Shown piece after piece: positions 44,623 through 55,664 of a DNA stretch of 64,000 bases. Under the pieces are notes generated by a model, which was not told the DNA's origin, searched no databases, and saw only the letters and a list, made by a program, of their open reading frames with translations. Made by a program: the position numbers and the translations under genes. The stretch's first letter is position 1, and every line of letters starts with the position of its first letter. Origin of the DNA: Plantago ovata (lineage: Eukaryota > Streptophyta > Magnoliopsida > Lamiales > Plantaginaceae); contig CM051455.1 of the NCBI GenBank assembly GCA_028274465.1, forward strand, positions 136,000,096 to 136,064,095. The letters run 5' to 3'.

Positions 44623-45366
44623 TCAATAACCAACATTAATTACAAAAAAAAGCCATCTTAATAAGTCAATTACCAAATGCTCGCTAGCTCCATACGGCTC
44701 AGTGCTGCCTTTGTAAGCATAAACCCCTTCATTACTAGTAATCCCATAACCACCATCATCATTCCCACCATATCCACCAACACTAATATTATTACTATTA
44801 TTATTATTATTCCCACCATAACCAGTATCCGCCCGTTTCCCATATAATTCCGACCCCAAATCCGACCTACTCCGAAATGGAGGATTCTCGTACCCATCAC
44901 GTGGACTATCGAAAAGATTAGAACTTAACTGAGGATACTGTGAAGAAGAAGAAGAATAGTGTGGTACAGGATTTGGTGTATAATTGGGAAGAGGTGGATC
45001 ATAGGATGATGGATAATAGGGCTGCGATTTGGAAGGCGAGTGCGGAGGAGGTTGGTAAGAGGAAGCATGGGCTTCGAATTGAGGAAAAGTGTAAGACGGC
45101 TGAGGCTGAGCGTATGAAGGGGCGGTAGGGGCAGGATCGGGATTTTGAGGGAAGGAAGGGTAAGGCTGTTGAGGGTAATTGTTGATCGGGGCGTAATCGG
45201 CGGAGGAAGGAGGGGGGTTTGGGGAGTATGGTGGCGCGGAGGCGTAAGACGACGGCGCGTGTAGCGGGTCAGGGTTTGGGAATTGGGGTTGTGGGTATTG
45301 GGTGGGTGGTGGTGGTTGTTGAGGGTAGTTGTAGTATGGAGATGAGGTGTAATCGGCGTTTTGCAT
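44623..45366 (-). CDS. FREE1: Truncated FREE1-like protein lacking the FYVE domain
   Basis: 247 residues matching only the N-terminal disordered part of FREE1/FYVE1, the plant ESCRT-associated protein that sorts ubiquitinated cargo into multivesicular bodies. Seen: Tyr/Pro-rich MQNADYTSSPYYNYPQ start, SAPP at 43-46, a PTAP motif at 80-83, the diagnostic SRSDLGSELYGKR at 166-178, GVYAYKG at 214-220 and EPYGA at 223-227. FREE1 homology then stops, and about 20 unrelated, largely hydrophobic residues (LVIDLLRWLF...) lead to a stop. The PH-like region, FYVE zinc finger and C-terminal coiled coil are all absent. PTAP/PSAP motifs bind the UEV domain of VPS23 in ESCRT-I. It is either a truncated pseudogene or a short VPS23-binding protein. 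The start agrees with FREE1 (MQ...DY). Confidence 0.8.
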   Translation of the reverse strand: MQNADYTSSPYYNYPQQPPPPTQYPQPQFPNPDPLHAPSSYASAPPYSPNPPPSSADYAPINNYPQQPYPSFPQNPDPAPTAPSYAQPQPSYTFPQFEAHASSYQPPPHSPSKSQPYYPSSYDPPLPNYTPNPVPHYSSSSSQYPQLSSNLFDSPRDGYENPPFRSRSDLGSELYGKRADTGYGGNNNNNSNNISVGGYGGNDDGGYGITSNEGVYAYKGSTEPYGASEHLVIDLLRWLFFVINVGY

Positions 45367-45502
45367 TGTTTCTTTTTGGAGTTGTGATCGACAACAATTA
45401 TTATTACTGTTATTATTATTAGAGTGGTTTGTTTGTTTCTCTCTCTCTTAGAGTTTATTTTAGAGAGATAAAGGGGCTAGCATTAGCTACGAACCCCTAG
45501 TT

Positions 45503-47310
45503 TCAGTGCATGTTGCTTTGATTTTATGAAGTTTTCTGTTGATTCCTGCTAGTTTCAGTTGAATTATGCTAGTTTCAGCGGTTGTTAATTTGATTTCGGC
45601 TAGTTTCGGTGCTTGATACTTTCATTTCGCCTAGTTTCGGTGCTCGAACCTTTCATTGCGACTAGTTTCGGTCCATGATCGTTTGTTCTATGCTAGTTTC
45701 GGTGCTTGAAACTTTGATTTCGACTAGTTTCGGTCCATGATCATTTGTTCTATGCTAGTTTTGGTGGTTGATCATTTGATTTCGCCTAGTTTCATTCCAT
45801 TTCTGCTAGTTTCATTTCATTTCTTGCTAGTTTCATTCCATTTTCTGCTAGTTTCAGTGCTAGTTTCAGCAACAATTAAAGCTAGTTTCAGCAACAAAAT
45901 GCTAGTTTCAATACAAGTGCTAGTTTTATTAGTTTCAGCAACAAAATGCTAGTTTCAGCAACATAAATGTTAGTTTCATTAGTTTCGGCAACGCAAATGC
46001 TAGTTTCAGCACCACAAGTGTTAGTTTCATCAACACAAAATGCTAGTTTCATTAGTGTTAGCATCACGTGTGCTAGTTTCAGCAACACAAATGCTAGTTT
46101 CATATTAGTTTCAACACATAAAATCTAGTTTCATAAACTAGTTTCAGACAAAAAGCTAGTTTCATAAACTAGCTGAAACTATATGAAACTAACTGTTAAT
46201 GCTAGTTTCAACATCATACAAAAAAAATTTCATTAGTTTCAACAACAAAAATGATATTTTCAATAGTTTGAACATTATAAGTGCTGGTTTCCGCAACAAA
46301 AAAGCTAGTTTCATCAGCACAAATGCTAGTTTCATTAGTTTCAGCATCACAAGTGCTAGTTTCAACAGCAAAAATGCTAGTTTCATTAGTTTTCAGCATA
46401 ATAAATGCTAGTTTCAATAATTTGAGCATCATAATTGTTGGTTTCAGCAACAAAAAAGCTAGTTTCATCAACACAAATGCTAGTTTCATTAGTTTCAGCA
46501 TCACAACTGCTAGTTTCAACGACAAAATGCTAGTTTCATTAGTTTTCAACATTACAAGTGTTAGTTTCAATAGTTTGATGCTAGTTTCATTAACAAAAAT
46601 GCTAGTTACATCATCACTCCATTGTTAGTTTTATTAATGCAACTACAAAAATGTTAGTTTTATTAGTTTCAACAACACAAATACTAGTTTCATCAACAAA
46701 AATGCTAGTTTCATTAGTTTCACCATCATAATTGCTAGTTTCATCAACAAAAATGCTAGTTTCATTAATTTCACCATCATAATTGCTAGTTTCATCAACA
46801 AAAATGCTACTTTCATTAATTTCACTATCATAATTGCTAGTTTCATCAATAAAAATACTAGTTTCATTAGTTTCAACATCACAACTGTTAGTTTTCAACA
46901 ACAAAAAGTTAATTTTATTAGTTTCAACATCATGAGTGCTAGTTTCAGCAAAAAAATGTCAGTTTCGGCAAAAAAAAATGCTAGTTTCAGTAATTTTGGC
47001 AAGTCAAAAAGCTATTTGCGTTATTGTCAGCATCACAACTTCTAGTTTCAACGACAAAATGCTAGTTTCATTAGGTTTCAGCATCATAAGTGCTAGTTTC
47101 AGCAACAATTAAAGCTAGTTTCAGCAACAAAATGCTAGTTTCAATACAAGTGCTAGTTTTATTAGTTTCGGCAAACACGAATGCTAGTTTCATTAGTTTC
47201 AGCATCACAAGTGCCACACAAAATGTTAGTTCATTAGATTGATGCTAGTTTAATTAGTTTCGGCAACACAAATGCTAGTTTCAACGGCAAAATACTAGTT
47301 TCATTAGATT
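45503..47310. repeat. TAGTTTCA minisatellite array
   Basis: About 1.8 kb of irregular tandem repeats sharing the core GCTAGTTTCA. The left part (45503-45780) has a period of about 30, with G-rich variants CTAGTTTCGGT. The rest has variable 20-, 30- and 40-base spacing with linkers such as GCAACAAAAAT and TTAGTTTCAGCATCACAA. Higher-order structure: a 51-bp unit repeated about four times at 46690-46860, and a segment of about 80 bases near 45850-45935 recurring at 47090-47170. It lies directly upstream of the FREE1-like gene. Long minus-strand frames through it are a by-product of the repeat. Confidence 0.9.
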
Positions 47311-47500
47311 CTAGGGCACCAAAAAATAGAATGGCCTTTTTTGTAAGACTACTTGTATTTTAGGGCACCATAAAAATAGAATGGACTTTTTTGTAAGACT
47401 ACTTGTATTTTAGGGCACCATAAAAATAGAATGGCCTTTTTTGTAAGACTACTTGTATTTTAGGGCACCATACAAAATAGAATGGCCTTTTTTGTAAGAT
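47311..47500 (+). repeat. 50-bp tandem repeat, about 3.8 copies
   Basis: Unit TAGGGCACCATAAAAATAGA followed by ATGGCCTTTTTTGTAAGAC and ACTTGTATTT. Copies begin near 47312, 47361, 47411 and 47461. It adjoins the TAGTTTCA array but is unrelated to it. Confidence 0.9.
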
Positions 47501-47639
47501 GTTTTTTAAAGTGGTTGTTTTAGCAATTAGGTGCTCTAGAGTGGTTCTTTTATGTAATTTTCTGTAATCAGAATATCTCCATAATCCTAAGTTGTAGCCG
47601 GAGTCCATACATATGCTTTTCTAATGCAAACATTGCCAA

Positions 47640-47790
47640 GGCAAGGCTTTGTTTGTTTCACCTGAAAAACTCTGAACTTATCTGAATTGAACTTAATTAA
47701 TCTGAACTCAGCTTATCTGAAGTATAAATTTTAACTAAGCAAACCGAATTGAACTTAATTTATCTTAAGTTGTAGGATCTCAACTATCAA
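47640..47790 (+). repeat. Relative of the TGAACT-rich repeat
   Basis: GGCTTTGTTTGTTTCACCTG then TCTGAATTGAACTTAATTAA and TGAAGTATAAATTTTAACTA. It matches the repeat that hosts the LINE at 11765/16757. Here it sits immediately left of the VPS33 fragment. Confidence 0.6.
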
Positions 47791-47854
47791 CCCACGTTTC
47801 TCCATTGGAATTAATCTGAATAATTTTCACCTCATTTACATACTAGATGAATTT

Positions 47855-48105
47855 CACATAGAATGCCATCATCAAAAAACAGAGGATATTCAAGATCCAC
47901 TTTGTGTCAAAAACCACACTCATAACCTTCTTAAACAAGGTTATTGATGCTTGCTTTACCGCTTCAAAAAACATAACCTTGTTAAACACAACCAAGCCCT
48001 TTTGATGTGTCAACAAGTATGTGCATGCGAGCAAATATGAACTTCATCAAATCAATTTGTACTCTAACAAGGTAGACCACTTTTGTACGATTAGTGTAAC
48101 AGAGT
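47855..48105 (-). pseudogene. Displaced VPS33 fragment (exon 4 plus intron 4)
   Basis: Minus strand; aligns with VPS33 exon 4 and the start of intron 4 (about 19100-19310), with matches such as AAAGTGGT(C/T)TACCTTGTT, GATTTGATGAA and GACACATCAAAAGGGCTT. Intronic sequence (GTGGATCTT(A/G)AATATCCT) is included, so the copy was DNA-mediated. About 36 bases of the exon are missing between two CGCTT/GGCTT sites, and about 50 bases around AACAAGGTTATG are duplicated. It cannot encode a protein. Confidence 0.8.
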
Positions 48106-48514
48106 GTTCTGTTTTTAACTAACAGAATGTTCTGTTTTGACAAGAGAGTTCATATGAAAATATAAAAGGAAACTTTCATGCACATTTTCATGTGTCTCAT
48201 TTCAACTAACACTACTCCATCATCAATCAGCAGCTGATCATCACAACTGTCAATCCGTAACACCTATTCGAAACAGTTCTTTACCCTAAATGCCTTTTTA
48301 AACATGCTGTACGTAGAGATCGAACCAAAAAAAATTCAACATGCAGAAGACGTACACAACAGAAACTGAGGTTACTCGAAAACCATTTAGGATTCAATCG
48401 TCAAAGTCAAGTATGAAGAAGAAACAGATTAAAAGATATTACAGAAGCATGATTATCAAGTCCAGTTCCAGTCATCTTCAAGTAACAATAATGTAGTAAT
48501 TAAGAACACAGGAT

Positions 48515-48797
48515 TAGGCTCCATGAACTTCCTTAGGCCAGCATAGCAACAACGAAAATACCGTTAAGATTCAAATATCACCCTGTACTAAAAGAAAAAA
48601 GAAAAAAAGTTAATGATCAACACTGCACTAACTTGGATGAGTTTCAGATATTATAGCAGCAAGAAACTAATCAACACATGATATAAAACTTTACCATGTG
48701 AAGAGGAAGGTTCAGGTACATTTGAAGGCCCCCCATTTCAACCGGAAGCGAACTTGTCCTTTGTCGAGTGGGACCATTGGAGCACCTTTTGTTTATT
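48515..48797 (-). pseudogene. F-box/LRR 3' remnant (copy F)
   Basis: Carries the terminal mini-exon region (about 48515-48580), the intron, and only the last 25 or so codons of the C-terminal coding exon (APMVPLDK...RFRLKWGAFKCT and stop). Homology to sister copies ends exactly at about 48797, where PUR7-derived sequence begins. Confidence 0.75.
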
Positions 48798-48804
48798 ATT
48801 GCAG

Positions 48805-49407
48805 CGCATAGCTAAGCAACAAGGCCTAATTCTGGTGGATACCAAATATGAATTTGGAAAAGGATCTGATGGCATAGTACGCTTGATTGATGAGGTTAAT
48901 TTCTTGTAGCCTTTGCATAGTATCCTTGGTACCTATCTATCTGCATCGGGCAAGAGTAAAAATTGATTTTTACCATGTGCAATACTGTAGGTGCATACCC
49001 CTGACTCAAGCAGATATTGGATAGCGAATTTCTATGAGGAACGTTTTCAGAGTGGTCTTGAACCTGAAAATATCGACAAGGTCATTATTTTATCTTTGTC
49101 TGTTATAGACTTGTAGCCATAACCAGTAACTAAGTCTCAGGATTAACGGTTTTCTAACTGTAAAATTTTTGCAGGAAATGATGACATTGTGGTTTAAAGA
49201 CACTGACGAGGATGAGGTGATTCAGATGAACAAAACTCTTCTTTGTTACTTTGAATTCATGTACATATTCTAATTAGCAGCTCTTCATGATGCTGCCTCG
49301 ATCAGGTCTTGCCCGATGCACTCGAAGAACTTGTCTGTGAATTGGCTTGGAGGTATATCCTCATGTATGACGATAACACAATCGGAATTCAAAATAGCCA
49401 CAACTAA
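48805..49407 (+). pseudogene. PUR7: Fragment of SAICAR synthase gene (PUR7)
   Basis: Four consecutive exons of phosphoribosylaminoimidazole-succinocarboxamide synthase (purine biosynthesis, plastid): 48805-48894 (GLILVDTKYEFGKGSDG), 48991-49080 (HTPDSSRYW...GLEPENIDK), 49175-49216 (MMTLWFKDTDED) and 49306-49407 (VLPDALEELVCELAWRY). Introns with GT donors and AG acceptors are retained. The N-terminal half and the true C terminus are missing, and the last exon loses the family frame near its end. It is a DNA-level gene fragment inside the F-box cluster, with no catalytic N-terminal ATP-binding part, so not functional. Confidence 0.85.
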
Positions 49408-50200
49408 GGTGAAGGCTTTCGATGGTCTGAATTCTGCTGAAATTCGAACTTGGCAAGATTCCATGTAATACCATTCCATTATACCAACTGTTATTTTTGT
49501 GGGTTGTGCTCAAAGAGAAGTAAACCTATACTCGAATTGAACAAGACCAAGAAATGCAAATTGAAGAAGATATCGCTTCTACTAGCTTGTTGTATGAACT
49601 CTTGTCTATGGATATCAGTATATGATCAAAATAATATCATCCATTTAGTGCTTGAAATTGAATACAAGGTTGCTGCTATAATATGTTCAATTGATCTCAT
49701 TGTCAGTGAACTCGGAGTCTGTATTCCTATGTTACTAAGGGATGTTATATGCTTGCAAACCTGAGTCACCCATTCAATTTGCAACTCTGGCTCAGACGAA
49801 GTATATGAAAAACGATTTCAGGAGAACTCTCAGTATGTCATTTATGTGATAGAATATTCTGTTTTTACAAGAGAGTTTATTTGAAGATATAAAGGAAACT
49901 TTCAACAGATTTTATCATTCAGCTAACACAAATTCGAAACAGGTCAACAGAAATCAAAGTGCCAATTCGCAACACAAATTCGAAACAGGTCAACACAAGA
50001 CTTACACAAGAAACTGAGTTACTCAAAAACCTTTTTAGGATCATAGCGAGAAACAACGCAAAGACTGAAGAAATGGATAAAAGAATTTGCAGCAGCATCA
50101 CTGATTTATTATCCAGTCCAGTTCATGTTATCTTTAAGTGACATGAATGCAGTAATTAAGAACATAAGAGCTCCTCATTCACTGGAGCTCATTCACTTCC
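49408..50200. other. Spacer in F-box cluster
   Basis: No gene recognised. Around 49927-50000 the string AACACAAATTCGAAACAGGT occurs twice. This motif also occurs downstream of other F-box copies (e.g. 41190, 50945, 53925) and marks the duplicated 3' flank of the family. Confidence 0.5.
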
Positions 50201-50776
50201 TCCGTGTGCTTCCTTAGGCCAGCACCGCAACAAGGAAATCCAGTAAAGATTCAAACGTCGCCTGTAAAAGAATAAAGAAAAAAAGTTCATGATCAACACT
50301 GCACTAACATGATGAGTTTCAGATATTATTAGCAGCAAGAAACTAATTAACGTACACATGATGAAAATACCATTCAACGAGGAAGGTTCATGTACCTTTG
50401 AAGGCCCCCCATTTGAACCGGAAGTGAACTCGTTCTTTGTAATGTGGGAAGATCGGACATCTTCTACAAATTGTGTCAATGGAATAGTCTGGAAGTCTGG
50501 TTCTCTATAGAACTCAACATCTATTTTCTCGAGATCATACATGAGGGAACTCTGTACTCTATTGGTGCACTTGGTATTCTGAGAAATCAATATCTCGTGC
50601 AGATTTTGTGCGAAATGGTAGGCAAATGAATACTGACCGTAACACTTGAAAGTGATTAAAGTCGGGCAGAAACACCCAAACAAAGCGCACAAATAACCCC
50701 TAATTAAATAACATGAAGATGGATCTATGATCAGATTCTCCACCCTGGTGTATGTGAACTTGGAAGATCTTTAACC
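50201..50776 (-). pseudogene. F-box/LRR C-terminal remnant (copy B)
   Basis: Contains the terminal mini-exon (about 50201-50262) and the C-terminal coding exon from VENLIID to WGAF-like sequence (about 50390-50745). Homology ends near 50776 in unrelated sequence, so the F-box and LRRs are missing. Relative to the open copy, the codons before VENLIID are shifted. The exon can read through its donor into the intron. Confidence 0.75.
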
Positions 50777-51192
50777 CAGAACTAATTAATTGTACATATC
50801 TACCCACAAGCAAGTTTGTTACATAATGGTCAAACTTCAATCTTGTAAACCATTTATGAAATTTTGTATTGAAGTATTGAACCATGAATATATAGTTGCG
50901 AATCTATGGATTTGGTTATAGCATTGGACTCATGTGCCAATTCGCAACACAAATTCGAAACAGCCCTTCTTGGCACACATCAAAACAAAACATGATATGC
51001 TGGTACGTACATAGTTAACCAAAACACATTGCAAAGAGTTTAACAAAAAGAGGTTCACAGGAGAAACTGAGCTTACTCAAAACAATTCAGCAGGATCAAA
51101 GTGATAAACAAAGCAAAATATTAAGAAATGACACATGAATATTGTAGTAATTACTAACAACATATATAAGCTCCACATTCATTATTTCCTCC
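50777..51192. other. Spacer in F-box cluster
   Basis: Contains the duplicated 3' flank motif near 50938-50962 and sequence closely matching 41185-41415 downstream of copy A. No gene. Confidence 0.5.
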
Positions 51193-53366
51193 ATGTACTT
51201 CCTTAGGCCAGCACCGCAACAAGGAAATCCAGTAAAGATTCAAGCGTCGCCTGTGAAAGAACAAAAAGCAAAAAGAGTTCATTATCAACAATGCACTATG
51301 AATGATGAGTTTCAGATATTATAGCAAGCATGAAGCTAATAAAGACATGATGAAAATACCATATAATTAGGAGGAAGGTTCAGGTACATTTGAATGCCCC
51401 CCATTTCAACCGGAAGCGAACTTTGTCGAGTGGGACCATTGGAGCACCTTTTACAAATTCTGTCAATGGAATAGTCTGCCACTCCAGTTCTTTATAGAGC
51501 TCTACATCTATTTCCTCTAGATCATACATGAGGGAAATCTCTACTCTATTGTTGAAATCTGTATTCTGAGATATCAATATCTCATGCAGACTTTTCGTGA
51601 AACTGTAGGTAAATGAATACTGATAGGAGCATGAAAGTGATTAAGGTCGGGCGGCAACACCCAAACAAAGCAGACAAATAAGCTCTATTTAAATGTGATG
51701 CAGAAGTATTGTATATAGATTTGTCTATGATCAGATTCTCCACCACTGGTGTATGTGAATGTGGAAGATCTTTGGCCCAGACTAACTTACTCTCATCTAC
51801 TATAATACTGAGAGAGATTCTCGATCGACTCAGCTTGTTCAAAACTTTCTCAGTTTTACAAACCAACGCGTACTTGGTGATATACGCGTACCATCAACCT
51901 TTGGTTTGGGGAAACGTAACTCCAACTCAGACTCCCAATCACTTGATCTCGTATGAAAAGACAACGAAGGTACTACACTCTTTCCATTACATACAAACTT
52001 GCGAATATTTGGGACATTAAACACTGCTTTGTGAAATGCCACCCTTTGACACAGTTTTAAGTACTTAACTGACGAACTTGAAATCCGTATTTCTTCACAT
52101 CTATCATAAAAATGAAGAGCCACATCCTTGACGCCTGGAAATCTAGTAGAGAACTTATTGAAAAACTCATCATCATCGACCTTCAAAAATTTCAATGACT
52201 ACAAACGTAATTTCTTGAATACCGGCACATCACTTCCACTTGTAGTAGAATCGAAGGATACAGTGAAACGGTTATTGCTGCGGGTATGGATGAAAAGACT
52301 GACTAGGTTGTGCATTTTGCTCACATTTATACACGAGAGCATTTCAGGTTCGTTCAAATGCAAGTTCTCAATCAAAGGACATCTTAACAAAATCTTTCCA
52401 ATCACAGCATCCCATATATAAACGCCATCAAAACTTAAAGACACAAGATGTGAACAAATTGTTGAATCATTATCAATTCGTTCGACTATGCACCTACTCA
52501 AAGATAGACTGTTAAAAGATCTAGCGGTCCATAACCGGGCAGGCAAAACAATGTCATGATGGCGGGAGTTAAATTCCAACTTCTCAATCAAAGGGCATCC
52601 TGAGAAAATATCTTCAATCAATCTCTGCCCCCATGTTAGTAGACATAAACGCAACGATACAAGACTTGGACAGAGTACTCTATCATTACTCCCCGACTTA
52701 TGATCATAAATCGACTCAGGATAATTAACTATAATACAATCAGATAGATCCAAATTCTGAATAGAAGGGCATCCTAGAAGAATACGTCGAACAACTTGAT
52801 AACCTATATTAACGTCGTCTAGTTTTAAAGATACAAGACCTGAACAGAGTACTCCTTCAATAAGAAGCTCGTTGATTCGAAGATTTTGGTCGAAACCTCC
52901 ACCTCCACTGGCAGATAACCTGGTTTGAAGCTTATCGATTCGAATGTCAGTACCTCGACCTCCACTGACAGATAAGCCGGTGAGATAAGTAATATCGAGC
53001 ACCTGGACAGGAAAATCATATGTTGAGTCGTCAGTCCTGATATGAAGTTCAGTAACGCCCAATGTGGAAGCACTTGAAATCAACTGATGGATTGGACTAG
53101 TGTAGTAATCCTCAAAACAATCGAGAATCAACTTCTGTAATGGTAGTTTCAATTCCTTGTATCGATTCATAATTCTCCAGAAAGAATTTTGAATTTCGTG
53201 ACTCGATTTCAGTATTCTGAAAAGGAGGATAGGTCTAGTAGACCATGCATCGTACCAAGATTTCGATAATATGCATGTGCGGTTAGCTTCTTCTTCTTCT
53301 CCGAGGAAAGATTGTATGTGCTGTATTATTTCAATCGGCAGTTCGAAAGATTTCCACCTCCTCCAT
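51193..53366 (-). pseudogene. F-box/LRR pseudogene (copy C)
   Basis: Nearly full-length relative of the open copy, with the F-box (53171-53366), LRRs (52199-53170), one C-terminal module (51380-52195) and mini-exon (51193-51251). Lesions: one base missing near the N terminus, so the first ATG is out of frame with ELPIEIIQ; an in-frame TAG at 52199-52201 where the open copy has a sense codon; and frame changes near 51840-51866 and 51577-51582. It has only one copy of the 210-residue module and thus shows the ancestral single-module layout. Two short tandem LRR-like duplications occur around 52860-52980. Confidence 0.85.
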
Positions 53367-54213
53367 GGTTATGGTGGCTGTTGTTTCACAGACAAGAAAA
53401 CCTTAATATTCTGCCGCCGAATAATAATAAGGGTTCCGTTTAAGGGTTTCGACCAAAATCATTAATAAAAACTTTCAAGTTTCAATCTGGTTCGGATTGG
53501 ATTTGAATTTGGTCAATATAGATCGGATCGGATGAAATCTATAAATTATTTTGGAATGAGTTCGGATTCAGATTGGATGATGTTAGTATTTCAGATCTTG
53601 TTCGGTTTTGGAATTTATTCACATTATAAAACATTTTGTCAATTTGATCCAGTCCGCTCAGATTCTGCCCGGTTCGGGGTCACCAATTCAATATGCAATT
53701 CTGTCTTGAGCAAGGCAATCATGTGTGATATAAGGCAATTCAATAAAGATTGTACTTGAATTTAACAAAAACAGAGTTTTCTGTTTCTCTAGTAAATATT
53801 GAAAATATAAAGGAAACTTTCACATTCTCATTAATTTGTCACATTTCAATTGCTGAACAGATTATCATCCAGCTAAATTCTACTCCATCAATCAACAGTT
53901 CGTCTTCACAAGTGCCAATTCGCAACACAAATTCGAAACAGTTATTGGCAAACATGCATCTGTACAACACAATATCTAACTGCCTTTTAAAGCATGCTGT
54001 AGAGAACCAAAATAAATTCAACAAAAGACGTAACGTACACAAAAGAAACTGATGTTACTCAAAAACCATTTAGGATCAAAGCGAGAAACAAGACGTAAAG
54101 TTTGAAGAAATGGATAAATGATTATCCAGTCTAGTTCATGTTACATTCAAGTGACAAGAATGTAGTAATTATTAAGAACACAAGAGAGCAGCTCCACATT
54201 CATTTCCCTCCAT
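53367..54213. other. Spacer in F-box cluster
   Basis: Promoter side of copy C and 3' flank of copy D, including another AACACAAATTCGAAACAG flank motif near 53921. No other gene seen. Confidence 0.5.
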
Positions 54214-55664
54214 GTACTTCCTTAGGCCAGCACCGCAACAAAGAAATCCAGTAAAGGTTCACACGTCGCCTGTAAAAGAAAAGTTCATGATCAATATTGC
54301 ACTAACATTATGAGTTTTAGATATTATAGCTAGAAGCCACAACTGATTAACACATAATGAAAATACCATGTCAAGAGAGGGAAGGTTCAGGTACATTTGA
54401 AGGCCCCCCATCTGAACCGGAAGCAAACTTGTTCTATGTCAATAAGTGGGAAGATCAGGTCGTAGTCTACAAATTGTGCCAATGGAATAGCCTGCCACTC
54501 CAGTTCTTTGTAGAGAAGTACATCTATTTCCTCTAGATCATACATGAGGGAACTCTGTATTCCATTGGTGCACTTGGTATTCTGAGATATCAATATCCCG
54601 TGCAGAATTTGTGCGAAACGGTAGATGAATAAATACCTAGGGAGCCGATTGAAAGTAATAAAGGTCGGGCGACAACATCCAAACAAAGCGCACAAATAAG
54701 CCATATTTAAATATGATGAAGATGAAAAATCGTTATGATCAGATTCCCCACCACTGGTGTATATGAACTTGGAAGATCCTTGACCCAGATTAACTTACTC
54801 TTATCTACTTCAATACTGAGAGAGAGATTCTCGATTGGCTCAGCTCGTTCAAAAACTCTCTCAATTTTACGAACCAACAACTGCCGATAATTACAGGCGT
54901 TGGGGAAAAACTCTGAACAACATCATTTGGTGATGATCGGAAATATAACTCCACTTTAGAATCCCAGTGATCACTTGATCCCGTATGGAAAGATAATTTA
55001 GGAATAACATTCCTTCCATTATATTCAAACGTGCGAATATTTGGGACATTAACTTCTGCTTTCTGTAATTCCCCCGAATGATGCAGCGTTAAGTACTTAA
55101 CTGACGGACTTGAAATTCGTATTCCTTCATATCCATTATTATAAAAATAAAGAGCCACAGCCTCGACGCATGGAAATCTAGTAGAGAACCTAGTGAAAAA
55201 CTCATTGTCGACCTTCACACAACTCAATGATAACATACGCAATTTCTTGAATTCCATCACATTACTTCCACTTGTAATAGACTCAAAGCATACATTGAGA
55301 GGATTGTGCGAGTACATCATATCGATGGAAAGACTGACTAGGTTGTGCATTTCATTCAAGTTTAGACATGACAGACTTCTAAGGTTTACCAAATGCAAGT
55401 TCTCAACCAAAGGACACCTTAACAAAATATGTTGAATCACATCATCCCCTATATCAACGCCGGAAAAACTTAATGACACGAGACCCGGAACAAAGTATTG
55501 TATCATTATCATCAATTTGGATTCGGCCATAACTGAAAGATAGGTTGCTAAAAGATCTAGCAGTCCATATCCAGGCAGGCAAAAACAATGTTTTGATAAC
55601 TGTTCATACATTCTAGCTTCTCAATCAAAGGGCACCCTAACAAAATATCTTCAATCAATCTCTG
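54214..55664 (-). pseudogene. F-box/LRR pseudogene lacking its F-box (copy D)
   Basis: Mini-exon at about 54214-54270, C-terminal exon at 54387-54704 (ending WGAFKCT), and LRR/module region at 54805-55611. Frameshifts lie near 54705-54800 and 55560-55610. On its 5' side, homology stops at RLIEDIL (about 55664), where gag sequence of an LTR element begins, so the F-box and first LRRs are gone. Confidence 0.85.

Noticed and set aside
44690..44700. GCTAGC at the FREE1 breakpoint as evidence that the TAGTTTCA array caused the truncation
   Set aside because: A six-base match is expected by chance and the array lies at the other end of the gene.
46189..46904. Long minus-strand frames with repeated KLAF/NETSIFVDE peptides as a repeat-protein gene
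   Set aside because: Both frames arise from the same TAGTTTCA minisatellite, shift between reading frames along the array and lack any domain or promoter.
45503..47310. CRISPR-like array of repeats and spacers
   Set aside because: Plant nuclear context, irregular unit length, degenerate repeats and no cas genes; it is a minisatellite.
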